From positions 682,001 to 746,000 of the forward strand of contig NZ_JAGGLV010000001.1 of NCBI RefSeq assembly GCF_017874735.1: DNA of 64,000 nt, read 5' to 3'. Made by a program: the position numbers and the translations under genes. Under the pieces are notes generated by a model. It was not told where the DNA came from, made no database searches, and worked only from the letters and a program-made list of their open reading frames with translations. Below are positions 25,481 through 34,001 of the stretch, piece after piece (positions within the stretch are counted from its first letter, which is position 1; each line of letters begins with the position of its first letter). This DNA is from Paenibacillus silagei (lineage in GTDB: Bacteria; Bacillota; Bacilli; Paenibacillales; Paenibacillaceae).

Positions 25481-26347
25481 CTACCGGAAATTGTCTACAC
25501 TCTCATGCAGAAAGGCTTCCAGCTTACGCGGCTCTCTGCCGAGCAGGCGACTCACCGTGTCATTTGGACGTTCTGGAACCACCATAGACATGGATTGAAT
25601 CTCCACAACATGGTTCGCAAGCCAAGGAGGCATATGCCCGTGTTCAATAAGATTACGGAGTAGTTCTTCGGGTTCCATATTGATGTAACTTATTGGCCGA
25701 TTGAGCAAGGCGGATAGTCGTTCCGCGATCTGAGGATAGCTGAAAAGCTCTGCACCCGTAAGCGTATATATTTGGCCTGTGACCTCAGGGTTAGTTAGAG
25801 CTTCTGCGGCAACATCTGCGATATCACGGCAGTCAATGAAGTTACACGGTGAATGGCCCATGGAGCCGAAGAAAACATTTTGAGTTGTAATCGTTGGTGC
25901 AAAGCGCATTAGATTTTGCATGAATGCATATGGGCGCAACACGGTGGAGGTAAGACCTGATTCCCTTAGCACTTTCTCAATTTCTTGATGCCAGCCCGCC
26001 ACTGCTACTGGGGAGCTCTGCTCAAAGGCAGGGCTGGATATTTTCACGATGTGCTCGATTCCAGATTCGCCTGCAATCTGAATGATTGAAGTTTCCAATT
26101 CGATTTGTCTTGGACTGTTGGACATAGCGAGGAAGAGATGGCTGGCACCTGTAAAGGCGCGGCGCAGCGATTCGGGGTCAGCAGCATCTGCCCATACGAC
26201 CTCGATAGCCCACGACCCCTTTTCTCCGATCTGCTTACGCAACTTCTCTGGCTCTCTGCTCAGAGCCCTGACGGGCACGCCAAGATCAGCCAAACGTTCC
26301 ACCAGCGCACTGCCTATCGTACCTGTTGCTCCCATAATAACTATCAT
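25481..26347 (-). CDS. NmrA-like NAD(P)-binding oxidoreductase
   Basis: 288-residue atypical SDR of the NmrA/QorB group. The N-terminal Rossmann motif GATGTIGSALVERL is complete. The centre has HIVKISSPA and LRPYAFMQNL, and a substrate loop follows, with no YxxxK catalytic motif, as in NmrA redox sensors and quinone or isoflavone reductases. The ATG at 26347 follows AAGGAG and overlaps the stop of the upstream membrane protein by four bases; the longer frame to 26404 is rejected. It belongs to a two-gene operon controlled by an operator-like dyad at 26911-26928, probably bound by the MarR protein encoded next door. Confidence 0.85.
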   Translation of the reverse strand: MIVIMGATGTIGSALVERLADLGVPVRALSREPEKLRKQIGEKGSWAIEVVWADAADPESLRRAFTGASHLFLAMSNSPRQIELETSIIQIAGESGIEHIVKISSPAFEQSSPVAVAGWHQEIEKVLRESGLTSTVLRPYAFMQNLMRFAPTITTQNVFFGSMGHSPCNFIDCRDIADVAAEALTNPEVTGQIYTLTGAELFSYPQIAERLSALLNRPISYINMEPEELLRNLIEHGHMPPWLANHVVEIQSMSMVVPERPNDTVSRLLGREPRKLEAFLHESVDNFR

Positions 26348-26853
26348 TTTTTTCTTCTCCTTTTGGATGTCAAATGGGTTGTGGCGGCAAGACGCCACCG
26401 CCATGTCACTATCGTGCTTGCTATGAATCCAGACAACGGGAAATCGATCCAGGCGCGATCAACCCAGGCCAAGTGATGGTCCGGCATCATAAGTTCTAGT
26501 ACACCAGATGTCACCCATGCCGCGCATAGGCCAAACAAGGACCCGGCTATTGCGAACCCTCCTACCACAACCAAGCGAGGTGCACCTGTGACCCATCGCA
26601 TATGGCCCACTCGGCTGTGCAACAAAAGGCTAATCATCAAGGCCATCAAGGCCGATGCACCGCCGATTGTGGTTAATGCTCCGATTTTAAGCCCCCTATC
26701 AGCAGTAACCAATCCCCCAATACCTGCCATGATGGCAGGAGCAGCATAGGCCATTACAACTTCACGCCATAGTGCAAAGGGCTTTTTCCTGGAACCCACA
26801 GTCTTGATACCGTAAGCATCATCTGTTGGATTCGGGTATTTCATCTGGTTCAT
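26344..26853 (-). CDS. Small membrane protein, four TM helices
   Basis: 169-residue integral membrane protein of unknown family. A polar N terminus of about 30 residues is followed by four hydrophobic segments (about 33-52, 58-77, 90-115, 130-150) and a very basic tail (KRRRKK). It looks like a DUF-type protein often found with oxidoreductases, possibly membrane stress-related; I do not recognise it. It is the first gene of a pair with the NmrA-like gene, joined by an ATGA overlap. The dyad TAATTAGGAACCTAACTA lies about 60 bases upstream of its start. Confidence 0.65.
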   Translation of the reverse strand: MNQMKYPNPTDDAYGIKTVGSRKKPFALWREVVMAYAAPAIMAGIGGLVTADRGLKIGALTTIGGASALMALMISLLLHSRVGHMRWVTGAPRLVVVGGFAIAGSLFGLCAAWVTSGVLELMMPDHHLAWVDRAWIDFPLSGFIASTIVTWRWRLAATTHLTSKRRRKK

Positions 26854-26910
26854 TTCGTTTGCCCCCTTCTTTCTTCGAGATCAATCCATTTGAGTGCTTT
26901 CAGCGAGATA

Positions 26911-26928
26911 TAATTAGGAACCTAACTA
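26911..26928. promoter_or_regulatory. Probable MarR operator upstream of the membrane protein/NmrA operon
   Basis: TAATTAGGAACCTAACTA is an 18-bp dyad with 7 of 8 matching arm positions. A related dyad (27535-27552) lies just ahead of the marR gene. Shared dyads at both ends of marR support control of the operon and of marR itself. Confidence 0.6.
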
Positions 26929-26983
26929 TATAGGAGTAAAAATAGGCTAGCATGACTAGCCCATTCTACTCATTACTGATGCT

Positions 26984-27529
26984 TCACTTTGGTTTCGAGC
27001 CTGGTTCCTCCGTAAGTGCAGAGATGCCTTGTGTAACCCGGCCCAGCAAGTCGAGGAATACGCTGCGCTCGTCTATACTGAGTAAGCCCACCGTGGCCTC
27101 CAGCCAAGCGAAATGCTCCGGAGCCATTTCACGTAGCTTCTTCGCTCCTTCTTCCGTCAAAATAACCGATCTCTGGCGGCCATCCTTTGAGCTTAACCGC
27201 CTAGATACTAGGCCATCTCGTTCAAGAATGTCGATCAGACCAGTCACTGTAGCACGTGTAACGCCTAGATGCTCTGCTAATTGCGAAGGCAACTCTTCTC
27301 CTTCGTTATCCTCAAGATCTGCCAATACACGATATCGACCTGTTGATAAGCCGAATCTGGAGAAATGAATCTCCGAGGCCTGACCAAGCTGGGCTCCCGC
27401 TGCCATTAGCCTAGATGCGACGAGTATAGCCTGTGCGTCCATGTCTAGGTTATAGCGATTAATCTGGCGCTGGGATTGTACAAGGGAGGGAATAGCCTCC
27501 ATGTCATTTATTTTTCTATTGTTGTTCAT
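26984..27529 (-). CDS. MarR family transcription regulator
   Basis: 181-residue MarR repressor. The core winged helix is clear: LSTGRYRVLADLEDNEGEELPSQLAEHLGVTRATVTGLIDILERDGLVSRRLSSKDGRQRSVILTEEGAKKL. N- and C-terminal helices make the dimer interface; an N-terminal extension of ~30 residues is longer than usual, so an internal ATG could be the true start. No Cys is present in the effector region, so a phenolic or lipophilic ligand is more likely than thiol oxidation. The gene lies downstream of the NmrA operon control region, separated by its own and the operon operators. Confidence 0.88.
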   Translation of the reverse strand: MNNNRKINDMEAIPSLVQSQRQINRYNLDMDAQAILVASRLMAAGAQLGQASEIHFSRFGLSTGRYRVLADLEDNEGEELPSQLAEHLGVTRATVTGLIDILERDGLVSRRLSSKDGRQRSVILTEEGAKKLREMAPEHFAWLEATVGLLSIDERSVFLDLLGRVTQGISALTEEPGSKPK

Positions 27530-27534
27530 AGATA

Positions 27535-27552
27535 TAGTATGGCACCTAATTA
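27535..27552. promoter_or_regulatory. Probable MarR operator at its own gene
   Basis: TAGTATGGCACCTAATTA lies 5 bases upstream of the marR start. It shares the pattern TA(G/A)TNNGGNNCCTAANTA with 26911-26928. The arms are less symmetric, giving moderate confidence. Confidence 0.45.
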
Positions 27553-27685
27553 CTTTCGTGTCAACCGGCTATCTTTAATTCATGTCGTCTGCAATCCGCT
27601 CATGCGCTTTTTGACCACTGATCTCGACAGGAATGATCGCATCAGCATCACTGTCAACACCCCTGGAAAATGGATATTGAGTATT

Positions 27686-28600
27686 TTATGAATACTGACT
27701 TATAGTCTTCTCTAGTAACTCTCTGACGGATTCCTGCAATTCCCTTGGAGAGACCACCTTTACTTCCGGTCCGTATGCAAGCAGCTTCTGCGCCGTGAAC
27801 GGGAACTCTTCCACAGGAATATAGCCGCGCCATTCCCTGTCCAGAACTGAAGCGAATAACCGGTCCGACTCCGCTAGCCTTACGCCCATATCCGTAAAAT
27901 GTAATATGACTTCGGTGCTATCCCTGGTCTCCCCGGCCTTCATCCATGCTGCGAGCGTCGGAAGTGAATCCTCTATTCGGTGAGGCCCTTCCTCCAGCTG
28001 CTCCATCCGATCAACCCGATACAGGCGAATCTCACCCTGCTTGCTGGCGGGCATATACCAATACCCTTGTTCATAATAAATCCCGAGCGGATAGACCTGC
28101 ACATTCTTCTTGCCGCTGCGGGAATGATAAGCAAATGTAATCTCTCTCTTCTCCACGGCTGCACCTAACACCTGGGTCGTTAACGGAGCTGGGCGTATCG
28201 AAGAGTGCTGAAGAACAGCAAGATGCTGCTTCGAACGACTAATCAGATCCCGCACATCATCCGGCAATCCGGAATAATACTGATCTGCCAGTTGAGCCCG
28301 GATGATTCCATAGGGAAAGTCAGGAATATGCTCCAAATATTCAATCATCAGGAACAATCCCAACGCCTCGTGCTGTGTTAATTGAAGGGGCGGCAAAATC
28401 CGGTTCGGCAGCACCCGGTACCCCCCGTGTATGCCTACCTCCGAATACAGAGGAAGCCCCATCTGCTGCAGATAATCCAGATCGCGTTGGATCGTCCTTA
28501 GCGATACTCCGAATCGTTCTGCCAGCTGGCGGGCCGTAAATTTGGTCCTTGAATCCAATGTCCGCATAATTTCCAGTCTTCGATTAATCAATGGCCCCAC
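27686..28600 (-). CDS. YafY-type HTH_11/WYL regulator
   Basis: 304 residues with an HTH_11 domain at 1-60 (RRLEIMRTLDSRTKFTARQLAERFGVSLRTIQRDLDYL, wing GGYRVL), a central WYL domain (YPLGIYYEQGYWYMPASKQGEIRLYRVDRM) and a C-terminal WCX-like tail. It is divergent from a dihydrofolate reductase-like gene. The 64-base space between them contains two GTCATA repeats (28611 and 28620 region) that could be its site. Such regulator-reductase pairs are common in Paenibacillus and Bacillus accessory regions. The ligand is unknown. Confidence 0.87.
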   Translation of the reverse strand: MGPLINRRLEIMRTLDSRTKFTARQLAERFGVSLRTIQRDLDYLQQMGLPLYSEVGIHGGYRVLPNRILPPLQLTQHEALGLFLMIEYLEHIPDFPYGIIRAQLADQYYSGLPDDVRDLISRSKQHLAVLQHSSIRPAPLTTQVLGAAVEKREITFAYHSRSGKKNVQVYPLGIYYEQGYWYMPASKQGEIRLYRVDRMEQLEEGPHRIEDSLPTLAAWMKAGETRDSTEVILHFTDMGVRLAESDRLFASVLDREWRGYIPVEEFPFTAQKLLAYGPEVKVVSPRELQESVRELLEKTISQYS

Positions 28601-28664
28601 CTAACTACGTCATATTTTGTCATAGTTCTAGTGTATCATTAAATCTAGAAAGGAGCGATTAACA

Positions 28665-29198
28665 ATGTCAAAACATAAAGTTGTGCTGTACATCGCTATG
28701 AGTCTGGATGGTTACATTGCAAGATCCGATGGCTCTGTCGATTGGCTGTATGAGATCGAAGGAAATGGAGGGGATAACGGGTATAGTGAATTCTATGGAA
28801 CTGTGGGAAGCGTAGTGATGGGGCGAAATACTTATGAAGAGGTGCTGAAGCTAGCCGATGAATTCCCCTATGCAGATAAACCGGCTTTTGTCCTTACGCA
28901 TTCCGAGCAACCGCCTGCGCCACATGTAGTTTTTACAGGCGAATCCATTGACCGGCTTATCCCCCGGTTACAGCAAACCTCAGAAGGCAAGGTCTGGATT
29001 GTAGGCGGTGGATTGCTTGTCCAGAGCGTCCTGAAGCTGCAATTGCTGGATGAGCTCCAAATTGCGCTTATTCCCACCCTTCTGGGAGAAGGCATCCCCT
29101 TATTCCCTGCCGGAACAGCGCCAGAGAATCTAACTTTAACCCATTCCGAGCGAATGGGTCAGATCGTGATGCTTCATTATCAAACACTTCGGTCATAA
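28665..29198 (+). CDS. Dihydrofolate reductase-like (RibD C-terminal) protein
   Basis: 177-residue cytosolic reductase of the RibD-C/DHFR superfamily (YyaP/YwjB-like). It shows VVLYIAMSLDGYIARSDGSVDWL at the N terminus, the MGRNTYEEVL segment near 48, and the NADPH-binding motif VWIVGGGLLVQSVL near 105, followed by LIPTLLGEGIPLF. The family reduces unknown pteridine- or deaminoflavin-like substrates; true folate activity is not implied. ATG 28665 follows AAAGGAGCG. It is divergent from the YafY regulator, which probably controls it. Its end lies 17 bases before attachment-like site B. Confidence 0.87.
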   Translation: MSKHKVVLYIAMSLDGYIARSDGSVDWLYEIEGNGGDNGYSEFYGTVGSVVMGRNTYEEVLKLADEFPYADKPAFVLTHSEQPPAPHVVFTGESIDRLIPRLQQTSEGKVWIVGGGLLVQSVLKLQLLDELQIALIPTLLGEGIPLFPAGTAPENLTLTHSERMGQIVMLHYQTLRS

Positions 29199-29215
29199 TC
29201 TCCATGATCGAGGGG

Positions 29216-29232
29216 TAGTTATGATATGGTTC
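29216..29232 (-). other. rlmH-type attachment site-like sequence (site B)
   Basis: TAGTTATGATATGGTTC matches 14 of 17 bases of the rlmH core at 45150-45166. On the minus strand it reads Gly-Glu-Pro-Tyr-His-Asn in the rlmH frame. The following bases (CACCGTAACA, then AGCGAAATT) match the flank of site C at 34541-34566, so both sites share a cassette-side arm. Confidence 0.6.
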
Positions 29233-29252
29233 ACCGTAACACTCTAACAGCG

Positions 29253-29288
29253 AAATTAAAGAGCATTCGTGTGGGTGCCCTTTAATTT
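29253..29288. terminator. Hairpin between convergent genes
   Basis: AAATTAAAG (29253-29261) pairs with CTTTAATTT (29280-29288), loop 18 bases. It lies between the convergent reductase and serine hydrolase genes, next to site B. AT-rich, so termination strength is uncertain. Confidence 0.35.
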
Positions 29289-29357
29289 GTCGTATAAATT
29301 CGAATTTCAACGTTGGTTGGAGTTCAATAAAACAGCGGCAGGCTAGGACTATGTCCT

Positions 29358-30470
29358 CTATTTGTTCTTCACCGCTTTAACCAAGCTCTCGATAAACTGG
29401 ATAGGAAGGAGGGTATCCTGGGGATTCCCGGTAGCAGCCGAGTTCACGACGATCACTAGATTCAGGTCGGGTACGATGGTCAGATATTGGCCGGCATAAC
29501 CCATACCGAAAACTGCCTTGTGCCCGCCGTACTGATTCATCCACCAATGGTGGCCATATTCGCCGAAAGACACATTCCCCTCCGAATGCCGAGAGGTCGA
29601 TTCCCGGATCCATGCTTCCGAGACGATGCGCTTGCCATCCCATACGCCACGGTTAAGCACCAATTGGCCAATCTTGGCCAGATCCCTTGGCTTCATCTTC
29701 AGGCCGAAGCCCCCTGAATTCGAATCGTCCGGTGAACGGGGCCACTTCACGCTATCAATTCCGAGAGGACCCAACAGATGCTCCTTGGCAAAATCGAGTT
29801 CGGATTGCCCAGTCGTTTTCCTGAGAATCGCCGCCATTAATTGGGAACCGCCTGTATTGTAGTTCCATATTTCACCTGGCCTAGAACCCATCGGTTGGCT
29901 GAGTACAAATTGGTTCCAGTCCTTGGTCTCCGTCATAGGCTGGATCATATAATTCCAATCAGTCCATTCCGGGAAATGCAAGCCACTTGTCATGCTGAGC
30001 AAGTGCTCTAATGTAATGGATCTCTTATCGGGTGAATCGAACAACTCCTTATATTCGGGGAAAAATGACTCTATCGGCTCATTTATTCCTTTCAGATAAC
30101 CTTTGTCGATAGCTATCCCGATCAAGAGCGATGTCACGCTCTTGGTGATCGAGTTTATAGCCAGCTTGGAATCCGACATGCCATCCTTGTAATACTCGGA
30201 GACAATTGTGCCGTCCTTAACAACTAGCATAGAGAGAACCGGCGATTCCTTGGCATATTGCATCACTGCTTCGACTTCCTTGGGATTCATCTCAACCTGC
30301 TCTGGAGTGCCGATCGGCCACTCCCCGTTGGGCAAGCTGATCACCTTGGAGTTGCCGGGGGACATCACAGGGGCTAAGGACTTTTCGGAAGAGCAAGCGG
30401 ACATGGTAAGGATCAGGCTAGCTGCCCCTGCCAACATGGCCAGCTTGGCATAACGGAATAATTCGGTCAT
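29358..30470 (-). CDS. Secreted serine hydrolase lipoprotein (beta-lactamase fold)
   Basis: 370-residue exported lipoprotein. The signal peptide MTELFRYAKLAMLAGAASLILTMSAC ends in a lipobox with Cys26, so it is tethered outside the membrane. The catalytic SxxK is SITK near 107, the YxN motif is YNT near 205, and the third motif region is HKAVFGMGYAGQ near 320. Members act as penicillin-binding-protein-like peptidases or esterases (6-aminohexanoate hydrolase group). It is convergent with the reductase gene and sits between sites B and C, thus inside the putative second cassette. It differs strongly from the cytosolic serine hydrolase at 24339-25340. Confidence 0.88.
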   Translation of the reverse strand: MTELFRYAKLAMLAGAASLILTMSACSSEKSLAPVMSPGNSKVISLPNGEWPIGTPEQVEMNPKEVEAVMQYAKESPVLSMLVVKDGTIVSEYYKDGMSDSKLAINSITKSVTSLLIGIAIDKGYLKGINEPIESFFPEYKELFDSPDKRSITLEHLLSMTSGLHFPEWTDWNYMIQPMTETKDWNQFVLSQPMGSRPGEIWNYNTGGSQLMAAILRKTTGQSELDFAKEHLLGPLGIDSVKWPRSPDDSNSGGFGLKMKPRDLAKIGQLVLNRGVWDGKRIVSEAWIRESTSRHSEGNVSFGEYGHHWWMNQYGGHKAVFGMGYAGQYLTIVPDLNLVIVVNSAATGNPQDTLLPIQFIESLVKAVKNK

Positions 30471-30619
30471 ACATTAACACACCCTTTAAGGTTATTATTC
30501 TTGCTTCCCTTATGGTAGTGTAATGGGTGAGTATCATCTTCCAATTTCTTGCTACCCGATTAACAATTCTTGCTATAATAGAGATAGGATTGAATCAATA
30601 ATGAAAATAAGGGGGGACG

Positions 30620-31564
30620 GTGAAACGGATGGTGGTAGCCAAAGCGTTGGAATTGGAATACCGATACCGGGTCAACCATGTCGTCAACTACATGGAGGAG
30701 CATCTTACGGAGCCTTTAACCCTTAAAGAAGTGTCGGACGTGGCCGCCTTCTCCCCCTTTCACTTCCATAGGGTGTTCAAAGTGGTGATGGGCGAGAACG
30801 TGCACGGGTTTACCCGGCGGATCCGCATCGAGAAGGCAATCAAGCTACTGTTGTTCCACCCAAACCGGAGCATAACTGATATCGCCTTGGATTGTGGTCT
30901 GCAAACCCCGGCCCACTTTTGCAGAGTGTTCCGTGAGCATACCGGGCTGAGCGCTTCCGAATGCCGGGACAGGTTTCCTCTCCAGACGATTGCGGAACGG
31001 TTCAGGGCCCGATTAACCTTTGAAAAGTCCACCGAACTGTCCCACAAGCTGGCGGATCTCCCGATTGAGATTCGCAACCTTACTCCAATGAATGCTATCT
31101 ACGCCCGGTATAGGGGAACCATCAATGAAGGAGAAATCAATTCGGACATTAAAGAGCTCTTTGAGCGGTTAGCCTCGTGGTTGGACGCGAGAGAAGCACT
31201 GAAAAAAGGATGTTTGACGGTCGGACTCATCCTCGACGACCCTTTCATCACGCCGGATGGCAGACACAGGTATGATGCCTGCATTACAACGGAGCAACAG
31301 ATGACGCCGACTGGCGATCTGGGCATCCGGACGATTCCCGGAGGCAAGTACGCCATGGTGCGGATTTTAACAGACAGACAGGATATAGCGAAAGATTTGC
31401 TGCACCTGGTCTCCATCGAGTGGCTTCCCCTAAGCCCGTATATATGGGACGTTTCACGTCCGGCCCTGGAGATTCACTTCCCGAACTCCCTTCACCATCC
31501 GGATGGACAGTGCGAAATGGAATTCGGCATCCCGATCAAACTAAATGAAGCAAGCTTCTGGTAG
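30620..31564 (+). CDS. AraC family regulator with GyrI-like effector domain
   Basis: 314 residues. Residues about 15-115 carry the two AraC HTH motifs (EPLTLKEVSDVAAFSPFHFHRVFKVVMGENVHGFTRRIRIEKA and SITDIALDCGLQTPAHFCRVFREHTG). From about 150 on there is a GyrI/SbmC-type small-molecule-binding domain (ALEIHFPNSLHHPDGQCEMEFGIPI at the end). Such proteins (Rob/BltR-like) sense cationic drugs and switch on efflux or detoxification genes. GTG 30620 is three bases from GGGGGG; an ATG at 30629 is the alternative start. The gene is divergent from the serine hydrolase and convergent with a MerR-GyrI gene. Confidence 0.88.
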   Translation: MKRMVVAKALELEYRYRVNHVVNYMEEHLTEPLTLKEVSDVAAFSPFHFHRVFKVVMGENVHGFTRRIRIEKAIKLLLFHPNRSITDIALDCGLQTPAHFCRVFREHTGLSASECRDRFPLQTIAERFRARLTFEKSTELSHKLADLPIEIRNLTPMNAIYARYRGTINEGEINSDIKELFERLASWLDAREALKKGCLTVGLILDDPFITPDGRHRYDACITTEQQMTPTGDLGIRTIPGGKYAMVRILTDRQDIAKDLLHLVSIEWLPLSPYIWDVSRPALEIHFPNSLHHPDGQCEMEFGIPIKLNEASFW

Positions 31565-31592
31565 CTGAACGCCCTCTCTCTTCAAAAGTTTT

Positions 31593-31618
31593 AAGGCCAT
31601 CCTTTACGGGATGGCCTT
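31593..31618. terminator. Bidirectional terminator
   Basis: Stem AAGGCCATCC (31593-31602) with GGATGGCCTT (31609-31618), 6-base loop, followed by TATAT. It lies between the convergent AraC and MerR genes and can serve both. Confidence 0.8.
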
Positions 31619-31625
31619 ATATCAT

Positions 31626-32609
31626 TTACCGGTTCAACTTTGACTTTATCGGAAGTAGTAAATCCAATTGTACCACCTTGTCGATTTCCTCATTGCTTAA
31701 ATGATACTGGTTGATGTAATTCAAATGCTCTTCCTTTGAACCATACATACAATCGGGATCTCCCCAGTTCGGTTCATACTCCTCATGGTGCTCGACCCAC
31801 TCGGTCAACCATCCCCATTCCTCGAAGTTGCCCATGGGAATCATGTGAGCTGCGTATAAGCCACCGGTAAAATGCTTCTTCACGAACGGTTCACGTACCT
31901 CTAGATCATCAGGTATCGTTACCCATCTCTCGTACCCATGGTCCGATCCATCCGGTTGTACTCCATTCGGATGATTAAATCCATAATGCCGCAGATCAGG
32001 CTTGAGTTGGGCCAGCTTCGTGTCCATCATAAACTTTTGCAACTCCATCCCCGTTTCATACTCCGGTGATTTTCCAATTACTTGGATCGAAGCCACTGGT
32101 GAAGGCGGAAGGTAAACAATCCGTACATCCTTAAGCGTGGATAAATGTTGATCTGCTTTGATCAAATCGTTCATGGATAGGTCCTCCTTGAGATTACTTT
32201 TGGATAACGGAAGGGCTTCAACGATCTGTAGCAGAGTTTTATCCATCCAGACTCCCGGGTTCAGCTTCACTTCGGCATGGAGCTTGAGTTGATCTACCAA
32301 GTTTTGCAGTACATTGTGAATGACAGACAATGCCGTCATTTCGCTGGATAGTTCATAGATCTTTTCTTGGAACACAGCAAGTGCGATCCTGGACTCATCA
32401 CTCTGCAGAATCCTTTGAATTTCCTTCAACGGAATTCTCAGCTTTCTTAGAACTAAAATCTGTTCTAATCTTACCAATGAACTCTCCTCATACGTGCGGT
32501 AAGCATATCCCTCCTTCTTCACACTTTTAAGCAGCCCGATCTGCTCATAGTATCGAAGCATTCTTGTGGAAACCGGATAGTTTTTGGTAACCTCGCTAAT
32601 GGTTTGCAT
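31626..32609 (-). CDS. MerR family regulator with GyrI-like effector domain
   Basis: 327 residues. The N-terminal MerR HTH (TISEVTKNYPVSTRMLRYYEQIGLLKSVKKEGYAYRTYEESSLVRLEQILVLRKLRIPLKEIQ) is followed by a coiled coil to about 150. A long GyrI/effector-binding domain follows (VRIVYLPPSPVASIQVIG ... AAHMIPMGNFEEWGWLTEW). Similar multidrug sensors are BmrR-like. ATG 32609 follows AAGGAGGG; the open frame extends to 32735 without a better start. Its promoter has a 19-base spacer, so it is probably self-activated. It shares the effector-domain type with the convergent AraC gene, though the sequences are different. Confidence 0.87.
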   Translation of the reverse strand: MQTISEVTKNYPVSTRMLRYYEQIGLLKSVKKEGYAYRTYEESSLVRLEQILVLRKLRIPLKEIQRILQSDESRIALAVFQEKIYELSSEMTALSVIHNVLQNLVDQLKLHAEVKLNPGVWMDKTLLQIVEALPLSKSNLKEDLSMNDLIKADQHLSTLKDVRIVYLPPSPVASIQVIGKSPEYETGMELQKFMMDTKLAQLKPDLRHYGFNHPNGVQPDGSDHGYERWVTIPDDLEVREPFVKKHFTGGLYAAHMIPMGNFEEWGWLTEWVEHHEEYEPNWGDPDCMYGSKEEHLNYINQYHLSNEEIDKVVQLDLLLPIKSKLNR

Positions 32610-32634
32610 TCCGTGAGCCCTCCTTTCCATCAAA

Positions 32635-32665
32635 AGCATAAAGTACGACACGGCGTCAAAGTCAA
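32635..32665 (-). promoter_or_regulatory. MerR-type promoter (19-base spacer)
   Basis: Minus strand -35 TTGACT (32665-32660) and -10 TATGCT (32640-32635) with a 19-base spacer containing GACGCCGTGTC. The layout matches promoters activated by MerR proteins, here the gene directly downstream. Confidence 0.65.
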
Positions 32666-32738
32666 CATCCCTATGAAAAAAATAGTGTAGAAATCCTGTG
32701 GACCTTGATGCTCTAATTCCAGGCATAATGATCATTAA

Positions 32739-32767
32739 TTGATTTTAGTCTAATCAGACTATATAAT
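32739..32767 (+). promoter_or_regulatory. Promoter of the SGNH esterase with operator-like dyad
   Basis: -35 TTGATT (32739-32744), -10 TATAAT (32762-32767), 17-base spacer. The spacer contains the dyad AGTCTAATCAGACT (32747-32760), and AGTCTA recurs at 32777. A repressor site is likely; the regulator is unknown. Confidence 0.6.
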
Positions 32768-32811
32768 GACTCAATTAGTCTATATTAGTTATGTAAAGGA
32801 ATGAAAATTAA

Positions 32812-33654
32812 ATGATAAAATCATTTTTAATGCTGGGTCAATCTAATATGGCAGGCCGTGGATTTTTGGATGAAGTGGCCCCTATATATAATGAAAAAAT
32901 AAAAATGCTGCGTAATGGACAGTGGCAGATGATGACAGAGCCGATTAATTATGACCGTCCGGTTTCCGGTGTAAGCCTAGCAGCGTCTTTCGCCGCTGCC
33001 TGGTCGAACGCCAATCCTAATGAAGAAATTGGTTTGATTCCTTGTGCAGAAGGCGGCAGTTCTTTGAATGATTGGCATCCGGAGGGCATCCTTTTTCAGC
33101 ATGCTTTGTCTGAGGCCCGCTTCGCCTTGCGGTCCAGTCAAATCTGCGGAATTCTGTGGCACCAGGGTGAGAGCGACAGTTATCAATCGCTGCATGAAAC
33201 GTATTACGAGAAATTAAGCCTGATCATCGGGACCCTAAGAAACGAATTGAAGCTTGATGAGGTGCCGTTGATCATTGGCGGACTTGGTGATTTCCTTGGG
33301 AAGACTGGTTTTGGACAGCAAGCAACAGAGTATTTGCAGGTCAATGAACAATTGCAGCGCTTCGCTAAGGAACAGCATAACTGTTACTTCGTAACGGCAG
33401 CAGAGTTGACCGCGAATCCTGATGGCATTCATATAGACGCGATTTCGCAACGCAAATTCGGCTACCGCTATTTCGAAGCTTTTGCGAACAAGTGTCATGT
33501 CCTGAAGCCCCTCCCGGGGGAGGAGCAATCGCTGAAGGTGGAGCGAAGCTATTCGAAAACAGAACAGATCTACCTTCATAGCATGGATTTGGCTTTGGGT
33601 AAAATCACTTACGCCGAATTCGAGGCGCAGATGGTGAAGGTTATGCAGCCTTGA
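32812..33654 (+). CDS. Sialate O-acetylesterase-like SGNH hydrolase
   Basis: 280-residue cytosolic SGNH hydrolase of the acetylxylan/sialate O-acetylesterase (SASA) type. The nucleophile block is GQSNMAGRG near residue 8, the oxyanion or structural block is WHQGESD near 119, and the catalytic Asp/His pair lies in DGIHID near 203. These enzymes remove O-acetyl groups from sugars. There is no signal peptide, so an imported acetylated saccharide or an intracellular substrate is likely. The ribosome binding site (AAAGGA) is weak and about 11 bases away. The C-terminal ~50 residues (after LPGEEQS) are an extra helical tail of unknown role. Confidence 0.85.
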   Translation: MIKSFLMLGQSNMAGRGFLDEVAPIYNEKIKMLRNGQWQMMTEPINYDRPVSGVSLAASFAAAWSNANPNEEIGLIPCAEGGSSLNDWHPEGILFQHALSEARFALRSSQICGILWHQGESDSYQSLHETYYEKLSLIIGTLRNELKLDEVPLIIGGLGDFLGKTGFGQQATEYLQVNEQLQRFAKEQHNCYFVTAAELTANPDGIHIDAISQRKFGYRYFEAFANKCHVLKPLPGEEQSLKVERSYSKTEQIYLHSMDLALGKITYAEFEAQMVKVMQP

Positions 33655-33668
33655 TTCATAATGATTCT

Positions 33669-34001
33669 TTATAATAATTCTTTCAGTACATTTTTAGCCA
33701 CACGTACCTTCTCCTCATTGGCCTCACGGAGCATGCCTACCATATCCTGAATATCACGCTCTGCTGCGGTAACCATGAACTCTTCACCCTGGTATGCAAA
33801 CAACTGAATGACATTCACCTTGAGCGATTCTGCAATCTTATGTAAATTCAATAAAGAAACGTTCTTCTCCCCACGTTCAATCTGCCCTATGTATGAAAAA
33901 TGAAACCTGCCTATCTCCCCGAGCGCCTCCTGCGACAGGCCCCGCTCTTTCCGCAGAGCACGAATCCGCGCTCCCACCTGCTTCAATATTTCCTTATCCA
34001 T
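33669..34001 (-). CDS. XRE family HTH regulator
   Basis: 110-residue Cro/C1-type DNA-binding protein. The HTH covers about residues 8-62: VGARIRALRKERGLSQEALGEIGRFHFSYIGQIERGEKNVSLLNLHKIAESLKV. A C-terminal helical tail (MVGMLREANEEKVRVAKNVLKELL) follows, similar to SinR-like small regulators. The ATG at 34001 lies about 9 bases after GGAGAGG; a GTG at 34013 is an alternative. It is convergent with the esterase and preceded by decayed DNA, so no target can be named. Possibly a remnant regulator of a former mobile segment. Confidence 0.85.
   Translation of the reverse strand: MDKEILKQVGARIRALRKERGLSQEALGEIGRFHFSYIGQIERGEKNVSLLNLHKIAESLKVNVIQLFAYQGEEFMVTAAERDIQDMVGMLREANEEKVRVAKNVLKELL

Noticed and set aside
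29068..29310. Minus-strand 80-codon gene spanning site B
   Set aside because: It owes its open frame to the rlmH-like core and antisense of the reductase; no family match and no start signal.
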